Source of the DNA: Actinomycetota bacterium
GTDB lineage: Bacteria > Actinomycetota > Actinomycetes > UBA12327
NCBI GenBank assembly: GCA_003529305.1
Contig: DPWC01000050.1
Span: 395 to 9,278, forward strand
Direction: 5' to 3'
Length of the DNA: 8,884 nt
In this document: piece by piece, positions 1 to 6,356 of the stretch
How the letters are laid out: every line of letters begins with the position of its first letter
Position numbering within the stretch: the first letter of the stretch is position 1
The notes under the pieces: generated by a model
Told to the model about the DNA's origin: nothing
The model's input: only the letters and a program-made list of their open reading frames with translations
Database searches by the model: none
Position numbers and translations under genes: made by a program

Positions 1-758
1 ACCACCGACTGCGGATGAACCACCACTTCGATGGCTTCCATCGCAATGTCAAAGAGCAGATGAGCTTCGATGACCTCCAACCCTTTATTCATCAAGGTTG
101 CAGAGTTGATGGTGACCACCGGCCCCATCGACCATGTCGGGTGCTGCAAGGCCTGCTCCGCGGTGACTGCAGCCAACTGATCCCGCGTACGACCCAAAAA
201 TGGTCCGCCGCTGGCGGTGATGATCAAACGGCGAACCTCGCTGGTTCGCCCCGCCCGCAGACACTGCGCAAGTGCACTGTGTTCAGAATCCACCGGAACC
301 AATTGATCCGGACCAGCTAACGCCTTGACCAGCGGTCCGCCGACAATCAGCGACTCCTTATTGGCCAGCGCAACCGTGCGCCCGGCGCTGAGCGCTGACA
401 GCGTGGGGCGCAAACCAATAGACCCGGTGATGGCATTGAGAACGACATCGCAGGTCAAGGCAGCCATTTCATCCATACCGTCAGCACCCAACAGCACCTG
501 AGGGATGCTCTGTGCCGGTGCCAGCGCAGCGAATGCCGTTCGAAAGACATCGGCCTGCTCCGGGTCAGCAATGGCCACGACCTCAACATCGAAGGCGGCC
601 GCCTGCTCAGCCAAGAGGGCGGCATTGGACCCGCCCGCGGCCAGACCAACGACCTCATAGTCGGCGCGATTGCGGGCGATCACATCCAGAGCCTGCGTAC
701 CGATCGACCCGGTGCTGCCGAGGATCACAACAGTGCGCACGGCCCCATCCTCGCCCAT
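1..758 (-). CDS. dxr: 1-deoxy-D-xylulose 5-phosphate reductoisomerase, N-terminal 252 residues (3' end beyond window)
   Basis: Catalyses the NADPH-dependent rearrangement and reduction of 1-deoxy-D-xylulose 5-phosphate to 2-C-methyl-D-erythritol 4-phosphate, the committed cytosolic step of the MEP isoprenoid pathway. Seen on the minus strand: the Rossmann motif GSTGSIG at residues 14-20; the cofactor/active-site stretch LANKES (131-136); metal ligands Asp157 and Glu159 in PVDSEHSA; ASGGPF (182-187); HPTWSMG (206-212); and NKGLEVIEAH (224-233), which carries the third metal ligand, Glu228. The family is about 390-400 residues long, so roughly the last third lies left of base 1. The start is the ATG at 758, which places GSTGSIG at the usual distance from the N-terminus; no clear Shine-Dalgarno precedes it. 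It is divergent from gabT and functionally unrelated to the amine genes. It is intact as far as visible. Confidence 0.96.
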   Translation of the reverse strand, partial: MGEDGAVRTVVILGSTGSIGTQALDVIARNRADYEVVGLAAGGSNAALLAEQAAAFDVEVVAIADPEQADVFRTAFAALAPAQSIPQVLLGADGMDEMAALTCDVVLNAITGSIGLRPTLSALSAGRTVALANKESLIVGGPLVKALAGPDQLVPVDSEHSALAQCLRAGRTSEVRRLIITASGGPFLGRTRDQLAAVTAEQALQHPTWSMGPVVTINSATLMNKGLEVIEAHLLFDIAMEAIEVVVHPQSV

Positions 759-763
759 AGGCT
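758..763 (+). promoter_or_regulatory. Possible -10 element for leaderless gabT transcription
   Basis: TAGGCT fits the TANNNT pattern of actinobacterial -10 boxes. It ends six bases before the ATG at 770, so transcription would begin at or next to the A of that ATG, as expected for a leaderless mRNA. There is no recognisable -35 hexamer and no Shine-Dalgarno before 770. A six-base match can occur by chance, so this is tentative; if gabT really starts at 854 the box has no role. Confidence 0.28.
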
Positions 764-769
764 GCAGTC

Positions 770-2170
770 ATGACCAATGTGCGCGGCTCTGAGGGTGCTA
801 GCGTCCCCTCGTTAGGGCGCCTATCCGCCGTGCCAGCGGAGTGGGCCAACGGTGTGGAGCAGTCCCGACACCTGGCCACCGCCGTGCCCGGACCGCGCTC
901 ACAAGAGCTTTTGGCGCGCCGCAGCGCCGCGGTGGCCCGCGGGCTCAGCGCGACACTGCCGGTGTTCGTCGAGCGCGCTGGCGGCGGGGTCGTCGTTGAT
1001 GTTGACGGCAATCGATTCATCGATCTGGGGTCAGGAATCGCCGTCACCAGCGTGGGCAATGCCAATCCTGAGGTCGTCTCACGCGTGCAGGATCAAGTGG
1101 CCGCCTTCACTCATACCTGCTTCATGGTTGCCCCATACGCCGGATATGTCGAAGTCTGCGAAGCGCTGAACAACTTGACCCCGGGCACGCATGAGAAGCG
1201 CTCCGCGTTGTTTAACTCCGGGGCTGAGGCCGTGGAGAACGCGGTGAAGATCGCCCGTTCGTTCACCAAGCGGCAGGCCGTGGTTGTTGTGGAACACGCG
1301 TACCACGGGCGCACTAATTTGACGATGGCACTGACGGCTAAGGACATGCCGTACAAGCACGGGTTTGGGCCGTTCGCTGCAGAGGTCTACCGGGTGCCTA
1401 CCTCTTATCCCCTGCGCGATGAGCGCGATGGCGCCACGGCGGCTGCCCAGGCGATCGCCAAGATCACCAAAGAGGTCGGACCTGACCAGGTAGCTGCGGT
1501 CTTGATCGAGCCCATTCAAGGCGAGGGTGGCTTCATCGTTCCGGCACCGGGCTTCTTGTCCAGCCTGGCGAACTTCTGCACGCAAAACGGCATCGTCTTC
1601 ATCGCCGACGAGATCCAAACGGGATTCGCCCGCACCGGCGCGTGGTTCGCGTGCGATCACGAGGGCGTTATCCCCGACCTGATCACCACCGCCAAAGGCA
1701 TCGCCGGCGGACTTCCCCTGGCCGCCGTCACTGGCCGCGCCGAGATCATGGACGCACCCCATGTGGGCGGCCTGGGCGGCACCTACGGCGGCAATCCGGT
1801 GGCCTGTGCAGCGGCATTGGGATCTATCGCAGCGATGCACGACGCCGACCTACCATCCAGAGCTGCTGCCATAGGCGAATTGATGATGACCCGCCTCCGA
1901 GCGATGCAGGAACGATTCCCCGAGATCGCTGAGGTGCGTGGCCGCGGCGCGATGAACGCCATCGAGTTAGTGCAGCCCGGAACCTCGACACCGCACGACA
2001 CATTGGCGGCCGCGGTAGCCAAGGCCTGCCATGCCAAGGGTGTCCTGGTCCTCACGGCTGGCACCTACGGCAATGTCCTGCGCTTTCTGCCGCCACTGAT
2101 CATTGGCGAAGACCTGCTCCATGAGGCTCTCGATGTTTTAGAAGAGGCCTTGGCCGACGCCACGGCGTGA
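770..2170 (+). CDS. gabT: 4-aminobutyrate aminotransferase (class III, PLP-dependent)
   Basis: Transfers the amino group of GABA to 2-oxoglutarate, giving succinate semialdehyde and glutamate; family members often also accept beta-alanine or 5-aminovalerate. It is a cytosolic fold-type I PLP enzyme. In 466-residue numbering, NSGAEAVENAVK (149-160) binds the PLP phosphate, HAYHGRT (177-182 region) carries the ring-stacking aromatic, FIADEIQTGF (277-286) holds the PLP-nitrogen Asp280, and TTAKG (306-310) gives the Schiff-base Lys309. GGTYGGNP (336-343) is the usual late motif. It closely follows mycobacterial GabT along its whole length. The start is uncertain. ATG 770 gives about 28 residues with no family counterpart and leaves only 11 bp to the dxr start. 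GTG 854 would give 438 residues beginning just before QSRHLAT, where homologues begin; GTG 830 is a third option. It is convergent with the saccharopine-dehydrogenase-like gene, 25 bp apart. Confidence 0.95.
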   Translation: MTNVRGSEGASVPSLGRLSAVPAEWANGVEQSRHLATAVPGPRSQELLARRSAAVARGLSATLPVFVERAGGGVVVDVDGNRFIDLGSGIAVTSVGNANPEVVSRVQDQVAAFTHTCFMVAPYAGYVEVCEALNNLTPGTHEKRSALFNSGAEAVENAVKIARSFTKRQAVVVVEHAYHGRTNLTMALTAKDMPYKHGFGPFAAEVYRVPTSYPLRDERDGATAAAQAIAKITKEVGPDQVAAVLIEPIQGEGGFIVPAPGFLSSLANFCTQNGIVFIADEIQTGFARTGAWFACDHEGVIPDLITTAKGIAGGLPLAAVTGRAEIMDAPHVGGLGGTYGGNPVACAAALGSIAAMHDADLPSRAAAIGELMMTRLRAMQERFPEIAEVRGRGAMNAIELVQPGTSTPHDTLAAAVAKACHAKGVLVLTAGTYGNVLRFLPPLIIGEDLLHEALDVLEEALADATA

Positions 2171-2195
2171 CGCCACAAGCCTGCCCAGCACTGCG

Positions 2196-3419
2196 CTAGT
2201 TCGCTGCCGAATCCATCTCGATCTGTCCCCACGGCGAGCCGTATTCAGAGAACTTGGCCAAGAACGGTGCCGATGGGAAAGCCTCGGGCCCGAGCACCCC
2301 AGCCCCCGACCACTGACCCGTGGCCAGCAACTCCAGCGCGATCACAGGATTGATGGCCGTTTGCCACACCACTGCTTGGTCACCGTATTCACCCATCGAC
2401 CACTCGTTGTCGACCACATGGAAGTAATAGGTCGAGCGCGGATTGCCGTCGCGACCCTCCCCACGCACCCACAGACCCGCGCAGGTCTTTCCGCTCATCC
2501 GATCACCCAAAGTGGCCGGATCCGGCAAGGCAGCAGCCACCACATCGCGCGGACTGACCTGCTGACCACTCACACTCACCGGGGTGGTGCTGTCCAGATT
2601 GAGTTTGTGCAGCGTCTTGAGGACATCAATGAATTCCTGACCGAGCCCGTATTTGAAGGTGACGCGTCGGGCATCTACCCAACGCGGGATCAGCAGCACC
2701 TCCTCGTGTTCGACATTGACGCATTCGACGGGACCGATCCCCTCGGGGAAGTTGAACACTTCCGACTCTGAAAAGGGCTCGGTGGTGAACCAGCCCCGGT
2801 CCTTCTCCCAGATCACCGGAGGATTCAGGCATTCTTCGATCGTGGTCCAGATGGAAAACGACGGCGCAAAGGCGTAACCGGACACCACCAGATTGGATCC
2901 ATCACGAACACCAGCTTCATCGATGCGGGTGAAGTCATGGTCAGCCGCATGTCGAGCGAAGACATCCGCCAAGCCCGGCTCGATACCGATGCCCACCACG
3001 GCCAAGCGACCGGTGCGCTCCCACTGCTCGCTCTGCTCGAACTGACGATCTCCTAACTTGATGCCGCACTGGGTATATGGATCCGTGGGGTGGGCAACGG
3101 ATAACGACATCGCCATGTCCAGGTAGTCCGCGTCAGCGGCGAGTGCACCATTGAAGATGGGCATGACAAAGCGCGGATCGACCGCATTGAGCACATGGGT
3201 GATCTGGTGCGTGCGACACAGAGCCGCTACCGCCTCTGCGCTGGAGGCATCCACTTGTGCGGCACTGAAGCGGAGGTCACTGGCCACCCGCTCCACTGCC
3301 CGCAATGCGCGAGCCTCGTCATAGTCCGCCACCACCATGGCGTCAAAAAAATTGCGGCGCGCGGCGATGCCGACGACAGCAGACCCCACACCGCCTGCTC
3401 CAATCAGCAGGACCCTCAT
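2196..3419 (-). CDS. Saccharopine dehydrogenase-family NAD(P)-dependent oxidoreductase, substrate unknown
   Basis: A 407-residue cytosolic protein. An N-terminal Rossmann domain opens with the dinucleotide motif GAGGVG (7-12) and an acidic Asp32 at the end of the second strand. The HVLNAVDP stretch (75-82), YLDMAMS (99-105) and GIEPGLADVFA (145-155) are typical of the saccharopine dehydrogenase NADP-binding fold. The C-terminal half (about 156-400) looks like the family's catalytic domain, with ALPDP (297-301) and GKTCAGLWVRG (310-320). Length and order match both saccharopine reductase-type proteins and carboxynorspermidine dehydrogenase; homospermidine synthase belongs to the same fold family but is longer. 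No partner for lysine metabolism is visible, while the surrounding genes handle amines, so a polyamine or omega-amino-acid role is inferred, not shown. The start ATG 3419 has a strong Shine-Dalgarno nine bases upstream. The gene is transcribed alone, divergent from the permease. Confidence 0.88.
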   Translation of the reverse strand: MRVLLIGAGGVGSAVVGIAARRNFFDAMVVADYDEARALRAVERVASDLRFSAAQVDASSAEAVAALCRTHQITHVLNAVDPRFVMPIFNGALAADADYLDMAMSLSVAHPTDPYTQCGIKLGDRQFEQSEQWERTGRLAVVGIGIEPGLADVFARHAADHDFTRIDEAGVRDGSNLVVSGYAFAPSFSIWTTIEECLNPPVIWEKDRGWFTTEPFSESEVFNFPEGIGPVECVNVEHEEVLLIPRWVDARRVTFKYGLGQEFIDVLKTLHKLNLDSTTPVSVSGQQVSPRDVVAAALPDPATLGDRMSGKTCAGLWVRGEGRDGNPRSTYYFHVVDNEWSMGEYGDQAVVWQTAINPVIALELLATGQWSGAGVLGPEAFPSAPFLAKFSEYGSPWGQIEMDSAAN

Positions 3420-3428
3420 CAGGGATCG

Positions 3429-3435
3429 CCTCCTT
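3429..3435 (-). promoter_or_regulatory. Shine-Dalgarno of the saccharopine-dehydrogenase-like gene
   Basis: AAGGAGG on the minus strand lies nine bases before the ATG at 3419. It is the strongest ribosome binding site in the window and fixes that start. Confidence 0.8.
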
Positions 3436-3462
3436 AGGTGATCCCACCGTAGTCCGGTTGCC

Positions 3463-3468
3463 CTTATA
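3463..3468 (-). promoter_or_regulatory. Candidate -10 box for the saccharopine-dehydrogenase-like gene
   Basis: TATAAG on the minus strand matches the sigma-70-type consensus at five of six positions. It would start transcription near 3456, giving a leader of about 37 nt that contains the Shine-Dalgarno at 3435-3429. The hexamer 17 bp upstream (TGCAGA) is a poor -35. The AT-rich spot stands out in GC-rich surroundings. Confidence 0.4.
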
Positions 3469-3518
3469 ACCGCGAGTCCTAAGCGTCTGCATTTTCCCGA
3501 TATTTGGGCGAAGAGTTC

Positions 3519-3547
3519 GTGACTTGGTCGCTTTCACCCCTTACCGT
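3519..3547 (+). promoter_or_regulatory. Candidate promoter for the APC permease
   Basis: GTGACT (3519-3524; four of six matches to TTGACA) is followed after 17 bp by TACCGT (3542-3547; TANNNT type). Initiation near 3554 would give a leader of about 43 nt to the ATG at 3597. The match is modest. If real, it lies inside the longer reading frame that opens at TTG 3504 and so argues for the downstream start. Confidence 0.3.
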
Positions 3548-3586
3548 GGAGGCAGGTTCGCGGGACCTAGCGGCCTCTCAACTCGC

Positions 3587-3593
3587 AAGGGAG
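3587..3593 (+). promoter_or_regulatory. Shine-Dalgarno of the permease
   Basis: AAGGGAG lies three bases before ATG 3597 and six before the in-frame GTG 3600. Both starts are possible, and the spacing slightly favours GTG 3600. Either rejects TTG 3504, which has no such site. Confidence 0.55.
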
Positions 3594-3596
3594 TGC

Positions 3597-5252
3597 ATGG
3601 TGTCCACCACGACAGCAGCCGAACAAGCCGGAGGCAAAGGTCTGAAGGCCAACGCTCTGGGCCTACTTTCTACGGTCGTCATTGGAGTCAGTTCCACCGC
3701 GCCTGGCTATGGTCTCGCTGCGACCCTGGGATTCGTCGTCGCGCTCGTTGGCATACAGACACCAATCATCATGATTCTGGCGTTCGTGCCCATGTTCCTG
3801 ATCGCCTATGCCTACCGCGAACTCAATCGCGTGTCGCCGGACTGTGGCACCACCTTCACCTGGGCCACTCAAGCCTTCGGTCCGAAGACCGGCTGGATGG
3901 GCGGCTGGGGCATCATCGCCGCCGATGTCATCGTCATGGCCAGCCTCGCACAGATTGCCGGTTCGTATTTCTTCCTCATGTTCGGACGCGATGATCTAGC
4001 AGGTAGTCGGCTCTGGGTCACAGTGGCGGGATGCATCTGGATCGCTGTGCTGACCTGGGTTTGCTACCGAGGTATCGAGATTTCCGCTCGCCTGCAATTC
4101 GTCCTGCTGGCGGTCGAAATCGTGATTCTGGTGATCTTCAGTGTTGTCGCGCTTTTCCGTGTGTACACCAACCATGCACTGTCAACCTCCGTGAAACCCC
4201 AATGGAGCTGGTTCAACCCTGCCCAAATCACCTCCTTTGACGGCAGCACGAGCGCCGCTGCTGCCTTCTCCGGTGCACTACTGCTGGCCGTCTTCATCTA
4301 CTGGGGCTGGGATACCGCCGTTGCGGTCAATGAGGAAACCCGCGAACCGGAGAAGACCCCTGGTCGTGCCGCCGTGATGTCGACACTGATCCTGCTGGCC
4401 ACCTTCGCCATCGTCTCCGTGGCCACCATGGCATTCGCCGGCGTAGGAACCGCTGACAAGCCCACGAGTTTGGTCAACAGCGACGATGTCTTCTCGTCCA
4501 TCGGCTCCCAGGTGCTCGGCGGAGGGTTTGACAAGTTCCTGATTTTTGCGATTTTGAGTTCCGCAGCGGCGTCTACTCAAACCACGATTCTGCCCACCTC
4601 TCGGGCAGTGCTCTCAATGGCGGCGTATGAGGCGCTACCGGCGAAATTCGCTCGCACCCATCCCCGATTCCTCACGCCTACCTGGGCCACCGTGGCTATG
4701 GGTGGCGTCTCTATCGTGTTTTATGTTGGCCTAGCAGCAATTTCGAACAACATTCTTGCTGATGCAGCTTCTGCCGTCGGCTTGCTCATTGCGTTCTATT
4801 ACGGGCTGACCGGGTTCGCTGCCGCCTGGTACTTCAAGAACGATCGCGGCGACACCATCAAAGACTTCGCTGTGCGCGTCGTGATGCCGTTTCTCGGTGG
4901 CGCCATCTTGTTGTGGGCGTTCATCGAAACGCTCGTCGCCAATTTCGATCCGGCAAGCTCGGACACTCAAATTTCGATATTTGGCTTCACCGTCGGCGGC
5001 ATCTTCGTGATTTCCGTCGGGAGCCTGCTCTTGGGAATTCTGCTGATGCTTGTCACGCAGTTCCGATCACCACGATTCTTCACCGGTGAAGTACTGAACC
5101 GCAGCACAGTCATCCGCGTTCTTGAGGGCGATGAACGACGGATGCTGACACCGGCGATGCCGGATTCGCCCTCCATGGAGCAAACGGTGATTCCGCCGAT
5201 GACGGAGAAAGAACTTCAGGAAGACGAAGCTCGCGGCCGAGACGAGCGCTAG
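3597..5252 (+). CDS. APC-superfamily amino acid/polyamine permease
   Basis: A 551-residue polytopic membrane protein, inferred to import an amine, amino acid or guanidino compound by cation symport or exchange. About twelve hydrophobic segments are visible (roughly 20-50, 54-74, 102-125, 138-158, 165-188, 220-242, 258-282, 312-335, 362-384, 389-411, 425-448, 462-487). The unwound TM1 motif reads GVSSTAPGYGLAATLGFVV, and the loop after TM6 reads ETREPEKTPGRAA, as in many actinobacterial APC permeases. A hydrophilic, mostly acidic tail of about 60 residues follows TM12. The start is ATG 3597 (or GTG 3600), preceded by AAGGGAG at 3587-3593. The frame is open back to TTG 3504, but those 31 residues do not look like an APC N-terminus and overlap the likely promoter. 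The gene is convergent with the ureohydrolase, 28 bp apart. The substrate is inferred only from neighbours. Confidence 0.92.
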   Translation: MVSTTTAAEQAGGKGLKANALGLLSTVVIGVSSTAPGYGLAATLGFVVALVGIQTPIIMILAFVPMFLIAYAYRELNRVSPDCGTTFTWATQAFGPKTGWMGGWGIIAADVIVMASLAQIAGSYFFLMFGRDDLAGSRLWVTVAGCIWIAVLTWVCYRGIEISARLQFVLLAVEIVILVIFSVVALFRVYTNHALSTSVKPQWSWFNPAQITSFDGSTSAAAAFSGALLLAVFIYWGWDTAVAVNEETREPEKTPGRAAVMSTLILLATFAIVSVATMAFAGVGTADKPTSLVNSDDVFSSIGSQVLGGGFDKFLIFAILSSAAASTQTTILPTSRAVLSMAAYEALPAKFARTHPRFLTPTWATVAMGGVSIVFYVGLAAISNNILADAASAVGLLIAFYYGLTGFAAAWYFKNDRGDTIKDFAVRVVMPFLGGAILLWAFIETLVANFDPASSDTQISIFGFTVGGIFVISVGSLLLGILLMLVTQFRSPRFFTGEVLNRSTVIRVLEGDERRMLTPAMPDSPSMEQTVIPPMTEKELQEDEARGRDER

Positions 5253-5280
5253 CTCAACGCTGTGACCAGTGCTGCTCGCG

Positions 5281-6306
5281 TTACTCCCCGGGGATGCGAT
5301 CCTGCAATAGCGGTGTCGTCGGATCCCAGTGCGTGCCCGTGCGCTGATCCTCGCGACGACGCGCGATCGCACTGAGCGCTTCTAACACCACGCGGTTGGC
5401 CAGTGCGGCAGTGATGTCTGCGTGGTCATAAGGCGGACTGACCTCCACCACATCCATCCCCACCACCGGCAACTCCAGACAGATCCGACGCACACTGTCG
5501 AGGAGTTCGCGAGCCGACAGGCCACCGGGTTCGGGTGTGCCTGTACCGGGGGCATGTCCCGGATCGCAGACATCAATATCGACGGACAAAAACACGCCAT
5601 CACAGTCAGACATTGCCGCAGCAAAGACTTCACTGAGGCACTCTTGAAGGCCTCGGTGCCCGATCTCGGTCATCTCATAAGAGCGCATGCCTTGCTGCGC
5701 CATCCACTGCAAGGTCTCCGGACCGGGCCAATACCCGCGCAAACCGATTTGGAAGAACCGATCTCCGCGAGCGGCGCCTGATTCGATGAGTCGACGCATC
5801 GGCTGACCATGTCCGATCAGCGAACCAAACTCGATATCGCCTGTATCGGCATGGGCGTCGAAGTGAAGAACAGCGATGCGACCCCACCCACGAGCCCGGG
5901 CCACGCCGGTGACATCGGGCCAGGTGATGGTGTGATCGCCACCCAGCACCACCGGGATCGCTCCCGTGGCTGCCACCTGTTCGATGCGCTTCTCCAACGC
6001 CGCGCAGGCAGCCGCAGCATCACCCGAGAACATCTCGACATCGCCGGCGTCCACAACGGTGAGGTCCTGCAACGCATCGACCCGCAGCGGCAGGCTGGGT
6101 CGGGACCCATCGTGAGGTAGATAGTCGGTCATGCGAATCGCCTGCGGGCCAAGCCGTGCACCGGCTCGGTAGGAAGTGCCGCCGTCGAATGGTGCGCCGA
6201 CAATGACAACATCGGCGTCGCTGAAACTGGCTGGCTCATCCAAGTCACACGGTGGCACCCCAAGGAAGGTGACATCCGGGCCGTACTGCCCGCCATAGCG
6301 CGCCAT
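5281..6306 (-). CDS. speB: Agmatinase / guanidinobutyrase-type ureohydrolase (arginase superfamily)
   Basis: Hydrolyses a guanidino group to an amine plus urea with a binuclear metal (usually Mn) centre; likely substrates are agmatine (to putrescine) or 4-guanidinobutyrate (to GABA). The 341 residues hold all the superfamily signatures: GGDHT (122-126, ligand His125), FDAHADTG (149-156, ligands Asp150, His152, Asp154), SVDIDVCDPGHAPGTGTPEP (241-260, ligands Asp243 and Asp245), and Glu288 in DVVEVSPPYD. The substrate-loop histidine sits in GHGQP (165-169), where many agmatinases have HGT. The N-terminal extension (MARYGGQYGP) and the GLRGYWP segment (188-194) are, as I recall, common in actinobacterial members annotated either way, so the symbol is provisional. 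Start ATG 6306 has GAGGAG five bases upstream. It follows mmsA by 50 bp in the same direction, with no terminator between, so it is probably the last gene of the operon. Confidence 0.92.
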   Translation of the reverse strand: MARYGGQYGPDVTFLGVPPCDLDEPASFSDADVVIVGAPFDGGTSYRAGARLGPQAIRMTDYLPHDGSRPSLPLRVDALQDLTVVDAGDVEMFSGDAAAACAALEKRIEQVAATGAIPVVLGGDHTITWPDVTGVARARGWGRIAVLHFDAHADTGDIEFGSLIGHGQPMRRLIESGAARGDRFFQIGLRGYWPGPETLQWMAQQGMRSYEMTEIGHRGLQECLSEVFAAAMSDCDGVFLSVDIDVCDPGHAPGTGTPEPGGLSARELLDSVRRICLELPVVGMDVVEVSPPYDHADITAALANRVVLEALSAIARRREDQRTGTHWDPTTPLLQDRIPGE

Positions 6307-6311
6307 ATCTA

Positions 6312-6317
6312 CTCCTC
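6312..6317 (-). promoter_or_regulatory. Shine-Dalgarno of the ureohydrolase
   Basis: GAGGAG lies five bases before ATG 6306. It is part of the decamer GTTGAGGAGT (minus strand, 6320-6311), which recurs exactly in front of mmsA (7885-7876). Confidence 0.7.
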
Positions 6318-6356
6318 AACCCTGCGCAGTCATGATCTCGAGGCCCTGCTTTCGTC

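Noticed and set aside
15..320. Plus-strand open frame of 101 codons at the left edge, and other plus-strand frames up to 760
   Set aside because: It lies antisense to dxr, whose minus-strand frame carries every family motif; the plus-strand translation is rich in Arg, His and Pro with no recognisable fold.
1079..1840. Minus-strand open frame of 253 codons opposite gabT
   Set aside because: It is a shadow of gabT in high-GC DNA; gabT has complete catalytic motifs, and the antisense product has no domain signature.
2156..2176. GACGCCAC repeated at 2156-2163 and 2169-2176, and a GGCG-TGA-CGCC mini-hairpin over the gabT stop codon
   Set aside because: These are very short and compatible with chance in GC-rich DNA; there is no U-tract, so no terminator call.
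3432..3483. Inverted CTTAGG (3433-3438) and CCTAAG (3478-3483) in the divergent intergenic region
   Set aside because: Six-base arms about 39 bp apart are expected by chance, and one arm overlaps the Shine-Dalgarno region; there is no support as an operator without comparative data.
3504..3596. N-terminal extension of the permease from a TTG start
   Set aside because: No ribosome binding site precedes it, it overlaps the probable promoter, and the 31 residues do not resemble the family; ATG 3597 has AAGGGAG upstream.
5243..5282. Possible bidirectional terminator between the convergent permease and ureohydrolase genes
   Set aside because: Only short complementary arms were found (CGAGC with GCTCG at 5243-5247/5274-5278; AACGC with GCGTT at 5256-5260/5278-5282), with long loops and no T-run; too weak to call.
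6316..6333. Five-codon upstream frame (ATG to TGA) whose stop overlaps the ureohydrolase Shine-Dalgarno
   Set aside because: It has no ribosome binding site of its own and is too short to judge; most likely coincidence.
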